From positions 1,116,001-1,180,000 of the forward strand of contig JAJNNX010000006.1 of NCBI GenBank assembly GCA_023159155.1: a stretch of 64,000 bases of DNA, in the 5' to 3' direction. Of the stretch, positions 57,030 through 64,000 are shown in pieces. A program made the translations under genes and the position numbers. The notes under the pieces were generated by a model. That model was not told the origin of the DNA. It was given only the letters and a program-made list of their open reading frames with translations, and searched no databases. Source of the DNA: Ustulina deusta (Eukaryota; Ascomycota; Sordariomycetes; Xylariales; Xylariaceae). Numbering within the stretch: position 1 is the first letter of the stretch; every line of letters begins with the position of its first letter.

Positions 57030-57981
57030 TCATCTCCCAATGCCATCCTTATTGACACCCAAGATTTTAACAACGATGTGTCCAGCGACCTCGGCGGTCG
57101 TCCTCGCGATGGAGACGAGGGGGACATCTGTGTCGGGGAAAGGCCGGGTAGTGTTGATGGCTAGCAACAGGGAAATCATGGAAATAAAGCTAGCGATAGA
57201 GAAGACGCTGATACTGGCGAAGGTCTCCTTGCGGATCGGCACCTTGCGCTGGGTGTAGTGGTAGCAGGCTGTCAGGATGGTGGCGATGCCGACCCAGGCG
57301 GGCAGCAGCAGCCGCGGGTCCTTGGAGCCGCCCGTCACGTACACGATCCACGACGTCAGATACGCGAACACGCAGCTGATGGTCAGCAGCCGCACCACCG
57401 TCGCCTGCGGCGTGTAGTTTATCAACCACCGGGACATCAAGCAGTCGGTGAAGTAGAAGGCGAGCGCTGCGGACGCGAGGCACTGTAAAGGCATGGGTCA
57501 GTCTCGTATATGGCCCTGAGTTGTCCGACATCTGTGTGTCTCTCTGTGCTGTCCCTTTTGCGCTGTCGTCTTAACCATACACTGGGAGAGGGAGAGGAAC
57601 GGGTGGGGAAAGTAGGCGGAGGCGACGTCATACCCAGAGCCCCGCGAGCAAAGTCTCGGTAAGCCTCAACGAAACCTCCTGATCGGGCTCGTCGCGATTC
57701 CAGCTCCGCAGAACCTGCGCGACGAGGAAGCGCAGGGAAATCCGCACCCCCCACCAGAAGCACGGCACGAGGCAGAGCAGGCGACATATGGAAAGCGTGC
57801 GGTACCAGTGTTTCGGGAGACCGAGGAGGACGGCGACTCGGGGCTGGAGCAGGGAGACGGCGACGGTGGGCGCTGGGCGCTCGGGCTTGCTGTCGAGGTG
57901 GCCGTAGTCGCGATCGTGGCCGCGGACGGCGCCGTTGGGAACCGGCCTCGCTGACGATGGCGACGGGCGTAAGTTGTCCAT
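57030..57981 (-). CDS. EOS1: ER N-glycosylation protein Eos1
   Basis: Two exons on the minus strand, 57981-57634 and 57482-57030, with a 151-nt intron; 266 residues. The N-terminal 45 residues are hydrophilic; LLQPRVAVLLGLPKHWYRTL opens the conserved part. Membrane helices follow, and exon 2 has the family block AFYFTDCLMSRWLINYTPQA, then DPRLLLPAWVGIAT, CYHYTQRKVPIRKET and SIASFISMISLLL. Eos1 is an ER membrane protein linked to N-glycosylation and oxidative-stress tolerance in yeast; its exact reaction is unknown. The C-terminus ends soon after the last helix. The gene is GC-rich, which produces long shadow frames on both strands. Starts upstream of 57981 in the same frame are not ATG. Confidence 0.88.
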
Positions 57982-63567
<5,586 letters not shown>

Positions 63568-64000
63568 ACAACTCATATTACCAGCTAGAGTTGATCTACG
63601 GAATGGGGAATGTCATGACGGATTGGCGCTTTGATAACGGTATTTCGTTGGCACGTTCTGTTGATACCGGTCGGGAATGATTGCGGATGGGTAAGGGAAA
63701 CATCTGGTCATTTTTTTCTCGTCCATGTGCTTCTAGCAAAATAGAGTCGTAGACCGTGCGTGTTCAGTCTCTCAAAGTTTTTATGTGACACGACGATCAA
63801 TTAATTTCAGTGCTTGATACATGATTTCTCTAGATGTCAAGGTTGAGACATTCTACCATTCTTTCAACTCCGGTCATTTCTTCTCTTGTCTATTGTCTTA
63901 ACGTTACATTTTTCCTAACCCATGCCAAACCACGCGGACCTGAAGCTTACATTGGACACTAATTTACACATTTACAAATGTACAAGAGCTCTGCTAGGCG
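63568..64000. other. TEF1 3' region to window edge
   Basis: 433 bp of 3' UTR and flank. No gene is seen. Confidence 0.5.

Overview
The window is nuclear DNA of a filamentous ascomycete (Pezizomycotina). The evidence is short GT-AG introns of about 50-150 nt in most genes, and a set of recognisable fungal orthologues (FRS1, TRM44, TYW3, eIF1, MIC19, MBA1/mL45, GDT1, azgA-type permease, ATG3, ELP6, EOS1, TEF1). Many intergenic stretches also carry CCTAGGTA/TACCTA-type words, a style I associate with Sordariomycetes; that class assignment is inference. No tRNA, rRNA, CRISPR array or intact transposon was recognised. I rebuilt twenty protein-coding genes exon by exon; in every one the exon lengths sum to a multiple of three, and the models with close relatives give family-like proteins.

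Layout. 1-2.9 kb: gene-poor, with two decayed coding remnants. 2.9-11.3 kb: a compact block about tRNA and translation, with TRM44 (-), FRS1 (-), eIF1/SUI1 (+), TYW3 (+), and then MIC19 (-). 11.3-17 kb: AT-rich and nearly empty, with one small Clr5-domain gene (-). 17-21.3 kb: a multi-RRM, Rim4-like RNA-binding protein (+) behind an unusually long pyrimidine-rich leader. 21.3-27 kb: a solute:sodium symporter (+) with one 504-nt intron that contains two hairpins. 27-34.4 kb: MBA1/mL45 (-), a telobox Myb protein (-) and the GDT1 transporter (+). 36-42.4 kb: L-rhamnose mutarotase (+) and a purine permease (+). 43-50.1 kb: ATG3 (-), an ASCH/PUA-like small protein (+), a class I lysyl-tRNA-synthetase-like protein (-), RPL37 (+) and ELP6 (-). 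52-58 kb: an MFS transporter (+), a thioredoxin-like mitochondrial protein (+) and EOS1 (-). After a 3.7-kb gene-free stretch, the window ends with TEF1 (+).

There is no evident biosynthetic cluster. The common thread is translation and tRNA biology: Phe-tRNA synthetase beta subunit, wybutosine synthesis (also tRNA-Phe), Um44 methylation, Elongator subunit 6, eIF1, eEF1A, eL37, a mitoribosome receptor, and an orphan class I synthetase-like protein. The most unusual items are that synthetase-like protein (HIGH-like and KMSKS-like signatures and a Zn-knuckle-like insert, but almost no C-terminal domain), the candidate telomere-binding Myb protein, the long leader of the Rim4-like gene, and several tandem splice acceptors that would give small isoform differences.
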